Counted from the first letter of the stretch, positions 46,960 through 55,797 are shown. The stretch: 64,000 nucleotides of DNA from Paraburkholderia piptadeniae (GCF_900007165.1 NZ_CYGY02000046.1:1-64000), one strand, 5' to 3'. The notes: generated from the letters alone by a model not told the origin. Translations and numbers: made by a program.

Positions 46960-48180
46960 TCACGCGGCCGCCTTGAGTTTCGGGGTGTTCGGCTGCGACA
47001 TCAGGAACTGCATCGCGGCGGGCAGACCGCTCGCCGCCACGGGCACGCGCGCGAGTTGGAGGCCCATTTCGACGCCTGCGAGCGTGGCCATCAGCGTGAG
47101 GTCGTTGCAGTCGCCCAGATGGCCGATGCGGAACATGCGCCCCTTCATCTTGCCGAGGCCCGTGCCGAGCGACATGTCGAAGCGCTCGTAGATGACCTTG
47201 CGCACAGCATCGGCATCGATGCCGTCCGGCATCATCACGCCCGTCAGCACGGGGCTGTAGAGAGACGGATCGACGCATTGAATCTCGAGGCCCCACGCGC
47301 GCACTGCGCGTCGGCATGCCTCGGCAAGACGGTCGTGACGCGCGAACACGTTGTCGAGCCCTTCGCCGAGAATCATGTCGAGCGCTTCCGAGAGCCCGTA
47401 CAGCAGGTTCGTGTTCGGCGTGTAAGGCCAGTAGCCGCTCTTGTTCATTTCGATGATTTCGGCCCAGTCCCAGAACGCGCGCGGCAGCTTCGCGTGTTTG
47501 CTAGCCTCGATCGCCTTCTGCGAAACCGCGTTGAAGCTGATGCCAGGCGGCAGCATCAAGCCCTTCTGCGAGCCGGACACGGTCACGTCCACGCCCCATT
47601 CGTCGTGGCGATAGTCGGCGCACGCGAGGCCCGAGATCGTATCGACGAGCAGCAGCGCCGGATGGGCCGCCGCATCGATCGCGCGGCGCACGGCGGCGAT
47701 GTCGGACGTGACGCCCGTCGACGTTTCGTTGTGCACGACGCACACGGCCTTGATCGCATGCTGCGTGTCCTCGCGCAGACGCGCTTCGATCATCTGCGGC
47801 TGCACGCCGCGCCGCCAGCCCTCGATACCCGGCAGGCCGAGGAACTCCGGCTTCAGGCCGAGGTTGTCGGCCATCTTCTTCCATAGGGTCGCGAAGTGGC
47901 CCGTCTCGTACATCAGCACGTGATCGCCGGGGCTCAGCGTGTTCGACAGCGCTGCCTCCCACGCGCCCGTGCCCGACGCCGGATAGATCACGACGGGCTG
48001 CTGCGTCTTGAAGATCTTCTTGATGCCTTCGAGCACTTTCAGGCCCAGCGCGCCGAACTCCGGACCGCGATGGTCGATGGTCGGATAGCTCATCGCCCGC
48101 AGGATGCGGTCGGGCACCGGGCTCGGACCCGGTATCTGCAAAAAGTGGCGGCCTGCGGGATGAAAGTCGAGCTTCCGCAT
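46960..48180 (-). CDS. serine/alanine--glyoxylate aminotransferase-like PLP enzyme
   Basis: The 406-residue fold-type I (class V) enzyme has the family opening FLQIPGPSPVPDRILRAM, YPASGTGAWEAAL, and the PLP lysine K206 in SGSQKGLM. Serine-glyoxylate aminotransferases make hydroxypyruvate and glycine; relatives move amino groups from alanine or 2-aminoethylphosphonate-like donors. AGGAAATC precedes ATG 48180. It is the first gene of its unit, with a promoter whose start site overlaps a perfect TTTTGCATGCAAAA site. A 242-bp gap separates it from the MFS gene, with no terminator seen. Confidence 0.9.
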   Translation of the reverse strand: MRKLDFHPAGRHFLQIPGPSPVPDRILRAMSYPTIDHRGPEFGALGLKVLEGIKKIFKTQQPVVIYPASGTGAWEAALSNTLSPGDHVLMYETGHFATLWKKMADNLGLKPEFLGLPGIEGWRRGVQPQMIEARLREDTQHAIKAVCVVHNETSTGVTSDIAAVRRAIDAAAHPALLLVDTISGLACADYRHDEWGVDVTVSGSQKGLMLPPGISFNAVSQKAIEASKHAKLPRAFWDWAEIIEMNKSGYWPYTPNTNLLYGLSEALDMILGEGLDNVFARHDRLAEACRRAVRAWGLEIQCVDPSLYSPVLTGVMMPDGIDADAVRKVIYERFDMSLGTGLGKMKGRMFRIGHLGDCNDLTLMATLAGVEMGLQLARVPVAASGLPAAMQFLMSQPNTPKLKAAA

Positions 48181-48201
48181 CGGTCGATTTCCTAGATTGA
48201 A

Positions 48202-48245
48202 TTTTGCATGCAAAAAACTATAGCAACGGATCGTAGTCGCCCCAA
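48202..48245 (-). promoter_or_regulatory. promoter and operator of the glyoxylate-aminotransferase unit
   Basis: On the minus strand TTGGGG (48240-48245), a 17-bp spacer and TATAGT (48217-48222) form a fair promoter. The palindrome TTTTGCATGCAAAA (48202-48215) begins just after the -10 and covers the start-site region, which fits repression by the adjacent GntR protein. Confidence 0.65.
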
Positions 48246-48316
48246 GGCAGTGTTTACCCGCGTATTTCCTCGGAAGGGCTTGCATGATTTAAAATCGGCG
48301 CATATCGCGTGAGGAT

Positions 48317-48330
48317 TTTTGTATGCAAAA
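48317..48330 (+). promoter_or_regulatory. second GntR-type operator, over the gntR start codon
   Basis: TTTTGTATGCAAAA differs from the palindrome at 48202-48215 by one base. It spans the ATG of the GntR gene (48323), so binding there would block its own expression. Confidence 0.6.
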
Positions 48331-49048
48331 TTCGGACATTGACGCAGGCGTGACAGCGCCTCCCCTGATGCCGAAGGTCGAACGCCAGCGTCTGCACGAC
48401 ACAGTGGTCGAACACATCCGGCGCTTCATCGTCGAAGGCGTGCTGGAGCCGGGCAAGAAGTTGAACGAACGCGAGTTGTGCGAGACGCTCGGCATTTCGC
48501 GCACGCCGCTGCGCGAGGCGCTGAAGGTGCTCGCGGCGGAAGGGCTGATCGATATCGAGCCGAATCGCGGCGCGTCGGTGTCGAAGATGTCGGAAGCGGA
48601 GATACGCGAGACGTTCGAGTTGATGAGCGGGCTCGAAGCGTTTTCAGGCGAGCTGGCCGCGGAGCGCATGACGGCTGCGGAGCTGACGGAAATCAAGGCG
48701 CTGCATTATGCGATGCTCGCGTGCCGCACGCAGAACGATCTGCCCGGCTACTACAGCCGCAATCAGGCGATTCACGACAAGATCAACGAGGCCGCGCGCA
48801 ATTCGGCGCTGCGTCAGACGTATGTCGCGGTGAATCGCAGATTGCAGGCGCTGCGCTTTCGCTCGAACTTTCAGACCCCGAAGTGGGATCGCGCGATTCA
48901 CGATCACGATGAAATGCTGAAGGCACTGGAAGCGCGCGACGGCAAGCGTCTTAGCGCGATCTTGCGGCAGCATCTGCTGGATAAGCGAGATGCCGTGTTG
49001 CAGATGCAGTCGCGGGAGGATGCGGCAGCGGGGAAGTTGAAGGCTTGA
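48323..49048 (+). CDS. GntR-family (FadR/FCD) transcriptional regulator
   Basis: The 241-residue regulator has an N-terminal winged helix (KKLNERELCETLGISRTPLR) and an all-helical FCD ligand domain (~95-225). FCD members bind small organic acids and often a metal; the visible His and Asp residues (RNQAIHDKI, HDHDEML) fit metal ligands. GAGG lies ~9 bases upstream of the ATG. It is divergent from the glyoxylate-aminotransferase unit and probably represses it and itself through two TTTTGYATGCAAAA sites. A strong terminator follows. Confidence 0.92.
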   Translation: MQNSDIDAGVTAPPLMPKVERQRLHDTVVEHIRRFIVEGVLEPGKKLNERELCETLGISRTPLREALKVLAAEGLIDIEPNRGASVSKMSEAEIRETFELMSGLEAFSGELAAERMTAAELTEIKALHYAMLACRTQNDLPGYYSRNQAIHDKINEAARNSALRQTYVAVNRRLQALRFRSNFQTPKWDRAIHDHDEMLKALEARDGKRLSAILRQHLLDKRDAVLQMQSREDAAAGKLKA

Positions 49049-49082
49049 TTTGAACGCTTGAAATGCAGGCTTGCAATGAAGA

Positions 49083-49111
49083 ACGCACGGCGTGTTGCCG
49101 TGCGTTTTTTT
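49083..49111 (+). terminator. rho-independent terminator after gntR
   Basis: ACGCACGGC, loop GTGTT, GCCGTGCGT (perfect 9-bp stem) then TTTTTT. It is 34 bp after the stop codon. Confidence 0.95.
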
Positions 49112-49131
49112 ATCCTCGGATCACGAACGCA

Positions 49132-50475
49132 TCACCCGTTTGCCTGCCCCGTATGATCCTTCTGACGCAGCGACTGCGGCAGACCATACAGAACGATCAA
49201 CGCGCAGATCAGGCTCAACGCGCCGATCACATACAACGCAGGCGTCGTGCTTCCCGTCACGTCGCGCACGCGCCCCACCATCACCGGGCTCACGATGCCG
49301 CCCAACTGTCCCAGCGTATTGATTAGCGCGATGCCGCCCGCCGCGCCCGCGCCCGTCACGAGCTTCGGCGGCAGCGCCCAGAACGCGGGAATCGAAGCGA
49401 TCACGCCCGCGCCGAGCACGGCGAGCGCCACCACGAGCATCACGGTCTGCTTGTCGAAGAAGCCCGCGGCAAAGAACCCGACGGCCGCCATCACCAGCAG
49501 CGCGCTCACGAACTTGCGGCGCTCGCCCGACGCGTCCGACATCCGCCCGACCACCACCATGCAGATCGCGCCGCAGATATACGGCACGGCCGTCAGCAGA
49601 CCGATGATCGTCGGGCTTTGCGTGCCCGCGCTGCGGATCAGATGCGGCGCCCAGAAATTGAGGCCGTAAGACGCGATCTGAATGAGGAAATAGACGAGGC
49701 CCAGCGTCAGAAAACCAGGCGTGCGGATCGCGCCGAGCAGCGAGTGACCGTGCGCCGTCGGCTGCGCCTGCTGCGCGACCTGAGCCGACAGGTACGTCTT
49801 CTCGGTGGGCGACAGCCAGCCTGCATCGTCGATGCGATCCTTCAGCACTTTCAGTACGAGAATGCCGAGCACGACGCACGGCAAGCCGCCCAGCATGAAG
49901 AGCCAGTGCCAGCCGCGAATGCCGAACACGCCGTCCATCTGACCGAGCACGAGCCCTGAAATCGGTGCGCCGACCAGACCCGAAAACGCCGATGCAAGAA
50001 ACAGCAGCGACGTGATACGTCCGCGATAGCTCGCCGGAAACCACAGCGTCAGATAGTAGAGCACGCCCGGTGCAAAGCCCGCTTCCATCGCGCCGATCAC
50101 GAAGCGCAGTCCATAGAACTGCCATTCGTTCGTGACGAAGACCATCGCCGCCGTCGCGAGACCCCATGAAATCATGATCCGCGCGATCCACTTGCGCGCG
50201 CCGACCTTGTACAGCAGCATGTTGCTCGGCACTTCAAAGAGCACATAGCCGATCACGAAGAGACTCGCGCCAAGACCATACGCGGTATCGGAAAAGCCGA
50301 GATCGCTTTGCAACTGGAACTTCGCGAAGCTGATGTTGATGCGGTCGAAGAATGCGAACAGGTAGCAGATCATGATGAGCGGCATCAACCGCCACGCTAC
50401 CTTCTTGATGATGTCGGCTGTCGCCGATAGTTTGTCGTCGCGGCTGTCGGCCGCTACTGCGCCTGGTGTGCTCAT
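49132..50475 (-). CDS. MFS transporter, ACS family
   Basis: The 447-residue protein has 12 helices with the ACS mark RLMPLIMICYLFAFFDRINI and a CD-type loop RKWIARIMISWG. Relatives carry tartrate, phthalate, 4-hydroxyphenylacetate or other mono- and dicarboxylates. The start is ATG 50475, as GGAGA sits upstream with 7-base spacing; the GTG at 50487 would put that site inside the gene. It is the last gene of the LysR-linked CoA-transferase/lyase unit, 70 bp after the lyase stop. Confidence 0.9.
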   Translation of the reverse strand: MSTPGAVAADSRDDKLSATADIIKKVAWRLMPLIMICYLFAFFDRINISFAKFQLQSDLGFSDTAYGLGASLFVIGYVLFEVPSNMLLYKVGARKWIARIMISWGLATAAMVFVTNEWQFYGLRFVIGAMEAGFAPGVLYYLTLWFPASYRGRITSLLFLASAFSGLVGAPISGLVLGQMDGVFGIRGWHWLFMLGGLPCVVLGILVLKVLKDRIDDAGWLSPTEKTYLSAQVAQQAQPTAHGHSLLGAIRTPGFLTLGLVYFLIQIASYGLNFWAPHLIRSAGTQSPTIIGLLTAVPYICGAICMVVVGRMSDASGERRKFVSALLVMAAVGFFAAGFFDKQTVMLVVALAVLGAGVIASIPAFWALPPKLVTGAGAAGGIALINTLGQLGGIVSPVMVGRVRDVTGSTTPALYVIGALSLICALIVLYGLPQSLRQKDHTGQANG

Positions 50476-50545
50476 GCTTGTCTCCACGCCGGATTCGGCG
50501 ATGCCGTCCGGTCGTCAGTGTTGTTGTCGAAGTAAATGAAATGCT

Positions 50546-51499
50546 TCAGATGGCGCGCACGTAATCGGGCACGGGATGCACGTCGCAATTGCGGCCGGCC
50601 TTCATCAGTTGCCCCGGCACGTCGTGACCGAGCAATGCGGGCAGCGTGCGCGACAACGCGATCAGCTTCTGCAAGTCGATGTCCGTCGGAATGCCCATTT
50701 CGTCGCACATGTTGACGAGGTCTTCCGTGCAGATGTTGCCCGACGCGCCCGGCGCGAACGGGCATCCGCCAAGCCCGCCGAGCGCCGCGTCGAAACGGCG
50801 CGCGCCCGCTTCGTACGCAGCCAGCACGTTCGCGAGACCAAGACCGCGCGTGTTGTGAAAATGCAGCGTGAGCGCGTCGGCAGACACGCGTTGCAATACG
50901 CGCTTGACTAGCCGCGCGACCTGGCGCGGATTCGCCATGCCCGTCGTATCGGCGAGCGTGATGCCGTTGATGCCCATTTCACGGTACGTGTCGACGATCG
51001 ACACCACGCGGTCTTCGTCGATCGCGCCTTCGAACGGACAGCCAAATGCCGTCGCGACCGTCGCGTTCAGCGACACAGTGAAGTGCCGCGCGAGCCGCAC
51101 GATATCGCCGAACCCATCGAGCGACGCTTCGCAACTCATGCGCATGTTCGCGCGGTTATGCGTCTGGCTCGCGGACATCACGAGGTTCAACTCGTCGGCG
51201 CGAGCAGCGAGCGCGCGCTCGGCGCCCGTCACGTTCGGCACGAGTGCAACGAAGATCACGTCTTCGCGTCGCTGGATCTGCGTGAAGACCGCTTCGCCGT
51301 CGCGCAGCGCGGGAATCGCTTTCGGCGAAACGAACGAGCCTGCCTCGACGCGCGTAAAGCCCGCCGTCGACAGCTGATCGATCAGCGCGATCTTGTCGGC
51401 AGTTTCGACCCATGTCGGCTCGATCTGCAAGCCGTCGCGCGGCGCGACTTCCTGCACGATCAGCTTGTCGAACCGAATATCGTCGTTGTCAAAGTTCAT
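50546..51499 (-). CDS. hydroxymethylglutaryl-CoA lyase-like enzyme
   Basis: The 317-residue TIM-barrel protein has the HMGL/DRE-TIM signature: KLIVQEVAPRDGLQIE (DRE-type motif with the metal-binding Asp), the HNTRGLGLAN metal site, and GCPFAPGASGNICTED, with the catalytic-loop cysteine near the C-terminus. HMG-CoA lyases cut HMG-CoA to acetyl-CoA and acetoacetate. Its ATG (51497-51499) overlaps the TGA of the upstream CoA-transferase (ATGA overlap), so translation is coupled. That pairing suggests the transferase makes its CoA substrate. Confidence 0.9.
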   Translation of the reverse strand: MNFDNDDIRFDKLIVQEVAPRDGLQIEPTWVETADKIALIDQLSTAGFTRVEAGSFVSPKAIPALRDGEAVFTQIQRREDVIFVALVPNVTGAERALAARADELNLVMSASQTHNRANMRMSCEASLDGFGDIVRLARHFTVSLNATVATAFGCPFEGAIDEDRVVSIVDTYREMGINGITLADTTGMANPRQVARLVKRVLQRVSADALTLHFHNTRGLGLANVLAAYEAGARRFDAALGGLGGCPFAPGASGNICTEDLVNMCDEMGIPTDIDLQKLIALSRTLPALLGHDVPGQLMKAGRNCDVHPVPDYVRAI

Positions 51500-52689
51500 T
51501 GCACGGCTCCTTCGCGGCGCAGCCGCTCGATTTCGCTTTGTCCATAGCCGAGATCGGCCAGCACGCTCGACGTGTGCTCGCCGAGCGTCGGCCCTTGCCA
51601 GCGCACCTCGCCCGGCGTCTCCGAAAGCTTCGGCACGATGCCCGGCATCTTCACCGATGCGCCGCCCGGCAAGTCGGCCTTCAGCAACATCTCGCGCGCC
51701 TCGTAGTGCGGATCGGCGACGATGTCGGCAACGGAGTAGATGCGGCCCGACGGCACTTCGGCGCTTTCGAGCGCGGCCAGCACGTCGTCGATCGAATGAT
51801 GCGACGTCCACGCGGTGATCGCGGCATCGAGCATCGCGGTCTGCGCGACGCGGCCATCGTTGCGGGCAAGCGTGGGATCGTTGGCGAGATCGGGGCGGCC
51901 GATCACATGCATCAGCCGCTTGAAGATGGGGTCGCTGTTGCCCGCGATCACGACGAAGCCGCCGTCCTCCGTTCGATACGTGTTCGACGGCGCAATGCCC
52001 GGCAGCGCGCCGCCGCTGCGTTCGCGCACATGGCCGAGCAGATCGAATTCGGGCACGAGGCTTTCCATCAGGTTGAACACGCTCTCGACGAGCGACACGT
52101 CCACCACCTGTCCGTCACCCTGCCCCGTCTTCACGCGCAGCACCGACATCAACGCGCCGATCACGCCATGCAGCGACGCGAGCGAATCGCCGAGGCTCAC
52201 GCCGACGCGCGCCGGTGCGCCATCGACATCGCCCGTCGTGTAGCGGATGCCGCCCATCGCTTCGCCGATCGCGCCAAAGCCCGGACGATCTCGATACGGG
52301 CCCGTCTGCCCGTAGCCGGAAATGCGGACCATCGTGAGCTTCGGGTTGATCGCGTGCAGCACGTCCCAGCCGAGGCCGAGCTTTTCGAGCGCGCCAGGGC
52401 GCAGGTTTTCGATGACGATGTCGGCGTCGGCGGCGAGACGCTTGACGACGTCGGCGCCTTCCGCCGACTTGAGATTCACGCAGATCGACTTCTTGTTGCG
52501 CGATTGCAGATACCACCAGAGCGATGTGCCCTCATGCAGCTTGCGCCATTTGCGCAGCGGGTCGCCCGTTTCGGGTGCTTCGATCTTGATGACTTCCGCG
52601 CCGAACTCGGCGAGCAGCCGCGCGGCGAACGGCGCCGCGATCAGCGTGCCGATTTCGACGACGCGGATGCCCTGCAACGGACCACTCAT
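51496..52689 (-). CDS. CaiB/BaiF class III CoA-transferase
   Basis: The 397-residue protein has the class III fold marks MSGPLQGIRVVEIGTLIAAP, FGAEVIKIEAPETGDPLR and NLKSAEGADVVKRLAADADI. Catalysis uses an aspartate, probably in the central part of the protein (GDVDGAP region is near the expected place). Class III enzymes include formyl-, crotonobetainyl- and succinyl-CoA:glutarate/HMG CoA-transferases. GGAGA lies upstream of the ATG, inside one arm of a 10-bp inverted repeat. It is the first gene of a unit with the HMG-CoA-lyase-like gene. Confidence 0.92.
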   Translation of the reverse strand: MSGPLQGIRVVEIGTLIAAPFAARLLAEFGAEVIKIEAPETGDPLRKWRKLHEGTSLWWYLQSRNKKSICVNLKSAEGADVVKRLAADADIVIENLRPGALEKLGLGWDVLHAINPKLTMVRISGYGQTGPYRDRPGFGAIGEAMGGIRYTTGDVDGAPARVGVSLGDSLASLHGVIGALMSVLRVKTGQGDGQVVDVSLVESVFNLMESLVPEFDLLGHVRERSGGALPGIAPSNTYRTEDGGFVVIAGNSDPIFKRLMHVIGRPDLANDPTLARNDGRVAQTAMLDAAITAWTSHHSIDDVLAALESAEVPSGRIYSVADIVADPHYEAREMLLKADLPGGASVKMPGIVPKLSETPGEVRWQGPTLGEHTSSVLADLGYGQSEIERLRREGAVQ

Positions 52690-52693
52690 GATG

Positions 52694-52725
52694 TTGTCTC
52701 CAATCTGAATTCATGTTGGAGACAA
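52694..52725 (-). promoter_or_regulatory. 32-bp inverted repeat covering the CoA-transferase ribosome site
   Basis: TTGTCTCCAA-N12-TTGGAGACAA has perfect 10-bp arms. On the minus strand the second arm contains the GGAGA ribosome site 8 bases before the ATG at 52689. It may be an RNA hairpin that hides the ribosome site, or a LysR-type operator. Confidence 0.6.
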
Positions 52726-52799
52726 GGTTAGAAGCGCGGCCGCCAGAGCGTCCAACCGCATTTCGCCAACGACCGTTCGCGGTTCGCGAACGGTCGGCG

Positions 52800-53726
52800 C
52801 TAAGCCTTGCCGGACAAGGCTTCGACGGAACGCAGATGGTCGAACAGGAGCATTGCGACGGGCGAAAGACGCGCCGCGTTGCGCGTGACGATGATGAGGT
52901 CGCGCTCGGCCCAGTCGTCCTCGAGCGCGACGCTGACGAGGCCCAGAGGCCGCCCCATGATGCGGTAGACGTTGATCGGCAGCACGCCGACGCCCATGCC
53001 CGCCTGGATCATCCGGCACACGGCGTCGAAGCCCGGCACGTGGATGCGCAGCCTGAGCGGCTTGCCCGCCTGGCGCGCGGCCATGTGCGTGCGCGCGTTG
53101 ATCGAACTGGCCGAATGCAGGCCGACGTGATCGCTGTCGAGCGTTTCCGCGAACGCGACGCTCGTGCGTTCCGCGAGGGGATGATCGTCGCGCATCACGA
53201 CACACAGTGCGTCGTGCCGATAGTGCGTCGCTTCGAGGCCGCGCGCGTCCGCTTCACCGGAACAGATGCCGAGATCCGCGAGACTGTCAGCGACCGCTTC
53301 GACGACGCCGCCGCTCGGCCGCTCTTCGAGATCGATCTTCACGCGGTCGTTGACGGCAAGAAACGCGCGCAAATCTTCAGGCAAGAATTCGACGATCGCA
53401 GAGAGGTTCGCCATCATCCGCACATAGCCGCGCACGCCGCTCGCATGTCCCGCGAGCTCGATGCCAATGTTCTCGATGCCGCGCATCACGCGGCGCGCGT
53501 GATGCAGCAGCGTTTCGCCCGCAGGCGTGAGCGTCATGCCGCGCGCGTTGCGCTGAAAGAGCGTCGCGCCGACGGCCTGCTCGAGTTCGAGCAGACGCTT
53601 GCTCGCCGCGGATACGGCGATGGCCTCGCGTTCCGCGGCGCGCGTCAGCGTGCCTTCCTCATAGACGGCGATGAAGAGTTGCAAGGTCGTGAGGTCGAGG
53701 CGGCGGTGGAGGTTCTTCAGGGTCAT
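52800..53726 (-). CDS. LysR-family transcriptional regulator
   Basis: The 308-residue regulator has the N-terminal winged helix (LTTLQLFIAVYEEGTLTRAA then AVSAASKRLLELEQAVGATL) and the periplasmic-binding-like effector domain. The opening helix reads LDLTTLQLFIAV. It lies upstream of the CoA-transferase, lyase and MFS genes in the same orientation, not divergent, with 110 bp between its stop and the CoA-transferase start. It is the likely regulator of that unit. Confidence 0.92.
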   Translation of the reverse strand: MTLKNLHRRLDLTTLQLFIAVYEEGTLTRAAEREAIAVSAASKRLLELEQAVGATLFQRNARGMTLTPAGETLLHHARRVMRGIENIGIELAGHASGVRGYVRMMANLSAIVEFLPEDLRAFLAVNDRVKIDLEERPSGGVVEAVADSLADLGICSGEADARGLEATHYRHDALCVVMRDDHPLAERTSVAFAETLDSDHVGLHSASSINARTHMAARQAGKPLRLRIHVPGFDAVCRMIQAGMGVGVLPINVYRIMGRPLGLVSVALEDDWAERDLIIVTRNAARLSPVAMLLFDHLRSVEALSGKA

Positions 53727-53927
53727 GGCGAATACGATGACGCGCAGTGTCGAGGCTGCAATGCGTGATATTGTGCCGCGAATTGTGCCGTGACCCCGCT
53801 TCGAATGCTCACGATGGAAACCTATCCGCTCTTCGCGCCGCGCGGCATGGCCGCCTGCGAGTCGGCCTGAAAAGCGGATTTGCTATCCTGTGCGCTCTTT
53901 TCAACGCGTTGCCTGCGAGGTCATCGA

Positions 53928-54887
53928 ATGCCGAGCGTCGCCATAGCGATCTTTCCAGGCGTCCAGGCGCTGGATGTCGCCGGTCCCGTCGATGTCTTCT
54001 CCGAAGCGAACGGTTTCATCGACGGCAACGGCCGCTATCAAGTGACGCTGCTCGCCGCCGACAGCAAGCCGTTGCGCGCATCGAACGGCATCACGTTCAT
54101 CGCCGACGAAACGTTCGACCAGAAGCGCCCAGACTTCGATCTCGCGCTGATCGCCGGCGGCCCCGCGTTGCCCGAGAGCGCGCCCGATCCACGCCTGACG
54201 GACTGGCTTGCGAACGTCGCATCGCGATGCAGGCGCTATGGCTCGATCTGCACGGGTGCGTTCGCGTTGGGCCACGCGGGCCTGCTCGATGAGCGCAACG
54301 TGACGACGCACTGGCAGCACGCGCAACAACTCGCGACGCAATTCCCGAAAGCGCGCGTCGACTTCGATCGCATCTATCTGCGCGACGACCGGCTCGTGAC
54401 GTCGGCGGGCGTGACGGCGGGCATCGATCTCGCGCTGGCGCTCGTCGCCGAGGACCACGGCCCGCAAACCGCGCTGAAAGTGGCGAAACGTCTCGTCGTG
54501 TTCTCGCAGCGGCAAGGCGGGCAATCGCAGTTCAGCCCTTACCTCACTGCGCCCGCCGACGAAACCTCGCCCGTCGCAAAGGTGCAGGCGCACGTGATGG
54601 CGCACATCCGCGAGAACTTCACGGTCAAACAGTTGGCTGACGTCGCGGGAATGAGCGCGCGCCATTTCGCGCGGATCTTCGTGCAGGATACGGGCGTGAC
54701 GCCGCATGAGTTCGTCGAGCGCGCGCGGATGGACGCGGCACGCAAGCTGCTGGAAAGCAGCGGCGTGGCACTCAAGACCATTGCGTACGATTGTGGCTTC
54801 GGCACGGCGGACCGCATGCGCATCGTGTTCACGAAGCGCATTGGCGCGACGCCGAAGCAATACCGCGAGCGCTTCCGGCAAGAGTGA
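53928..54887 (+). CDS. GlxA-family regulator (DJ-1/PfpI domain plus AraC HTH)
   Basis: The 319-residue protein has an N-terminal DJ-1/PfpI amidase-like domain (~1-185), with FPGVQALDVAGPVDVFSEAN and the elbow cysteine in YGSICTGAFALGHAGLL. The C-terminal AraC double helix-turn-helix (~220-315) is FTVKQLADVAGMSARHFARI and a second motif ending GATPKQYRE. GlxA-type regulators respond to amino acids, quaternary amines or nitriles in known cases. GAGG precedes ATG 53928. It is divergent from the LysR gene (about 200 bp) and just upstream of an SDR gene. Confidence 0.92.
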   Translation: MPSVAIAIFPGVQALDVAGPVDVFSEANGFIDGNGRYQVTLLAADSKPLRASNGITFIADETFDQKRPDFDLALIAGGPALPESAPDPRLTDWLANVASRCRRYGSICTGAFALGHAGLLDERNVTTHWQHAQQLATQFPKARVDFDRIYLRDDRLVTSAGVTAGIDLALALVAEDHGPQTALKVAKRLVVFSQRQGGQSQFSPYLTAPADETSPVAKVQAHVMAHIRENFTVKQLADVAGMSARHFARIFVQDTGVTPHEFVERARMDAARKLLESSGVALKTIAYDCGFGTADRMRIVFTKRIGATPKQYRERFRQE

Positions 54888-54926
54888 GTGCCGCGTGAGA
54901 AAATGTTTGGCACATCCACGGCTCTT

Positions 54927-54932
54927 TATAAT
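54927..54932 (+). promoter_or_regulatory. TATAAT -10 box just before the SDR start
   Basis: A perfect TATAAT ends 6 bp before the ATG at 54939. With a normal start-site distance the transcript would begin at or next to the start codon. The -35 is poor (TTGGCA lies 14 bp upstream, too close for a standard spacer). Confidence 0.45.
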
Positions 54933-54938
54933 CTCGAC

Positions 54939-55685
54939 ATGAACGCTACCACTTCCGTTCGCGCCATCGTCACCGGTCATACGCGCGGCCTCGGCGCGGC
55001 GCTCGCCGAACAACTGCTCGCGCAAGGCATCGCCGTGCTCGGCATTTCGCGCTCGCGCAATGACGCACTCATCGGGCGGCAAGATTTCGAACAGGTCGAA
55101 GTCGATCTGTCGAATGCCGAACACCTCACGCAATTCCTCTCCGGCGACACGTTGCGCAACTTCCTGAAAGGCGCGCAAACGGCGCTGCTGTTCAACAACG
55201 CAGGCACGGTGCAACCGATCGGTCCCGTCGAAGTGCTGGACGTCGCTGCGATCGCGCAAGCCGTCACGCTGAATGTTTCCGCGCCGTTGATGCTCGCAAG
55301 CGCATTCGCCGCCGCGAGTCCCGATGCCGGCGACCGCCGGATCGTCCACATTTCCAGCGGCGCCGCGCGTCATCCGTACTCGGGCTGGAGCATCTACTGC
55401 GCGACGAAGTCCGCGCTCGATCATCACGCGCGCTCCGTCGCGCTCGACGAGAACCGGGCGCTGCGCATTTGCAGCGTCGCGCCGGGCGTCGTCGATACGA
55501 ACATGCAGGCGGAAATTCGCGGCACAGGGCTCGACAAGTTCCCGATGCGCGAGAAGTTCGAGGACCTGAAGCGCAGCGGCAAACTGTCGACGCCGGAAGA
55601 GTCGGCGGCCAAGCTGATCAGCTACGCGTTGAGCGATACGTTCGGCGCCGTGGCGACTGCGGATGTGCGGGAGTTGCCGCAGTAA
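54939..55685 (+). CDS. short-chain dehydrogenase/reductase (SDR)
   Basis: The 248-residue protein has the SDR cofactor motif TGHTRGLGAALAEQLLAQG, the NNAG motif (FNNAGTVQP), Ser in HISSGAARHP, and the YxxxK-type active site in GWSIYCATKSALDHHARS. It probably reduces a carbonyl or oxidises an alcohol with NAD(P). The start is ATG 54939; no ribosome site is present, and a TATAAT box lies right before it. The gap to the GlxA-type gene is 51 bp. Confidence 0.88.
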   Translation: MNATTSVRAIVTGHTRGLGAALAEQLLAQGIAVLGISRSRNDALIGRQDFEQVEVDLSNAEHLTQFLSGDTLRNFLKGAQTALLFNNAGTVQPIGPVEVLDVAAIAQAVTLNVSAPLMLASAFAAASPDAGDRRIVHISSGAARHPYSGWSIYCATKSALDHHARSVALDENRALRICSVAPGVVDTNMQAEIRGTGLDKFPMREKFEDLKRSGKLSTPEESAAKLISYALSDTFGAVATADVRELPQ

Positions 55686-55757
55686 GCGCAGTCGCGTCGC
55701 GAAAAAGCGAAGTCCCGAAAAGCCTCACCTTTGCGTGAGGCACGCGTCGTTCGTGGC

Positions 55758-55784
55758 GCTTGTTGTCCGCTTGTTGTCCGCTTG
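55758..55784. repeat. short tandem repeat, 11-bp unit
   Basis: GCTTGTTGTCC occurs twice in tandem and a third copy begins (GCTTG). It lies in the gap after the SDR gene. No function is assigned. Confidence 0.6.
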
Positions 55785-55797
55785 CCCTGCTTCAAAG

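Noticed and set aside
55758..55784. 11-bp tandem repeat as a CRISPR or attachment site.
   Set aside because: Too short, only two full copies, no spacers and no integrase nearby.
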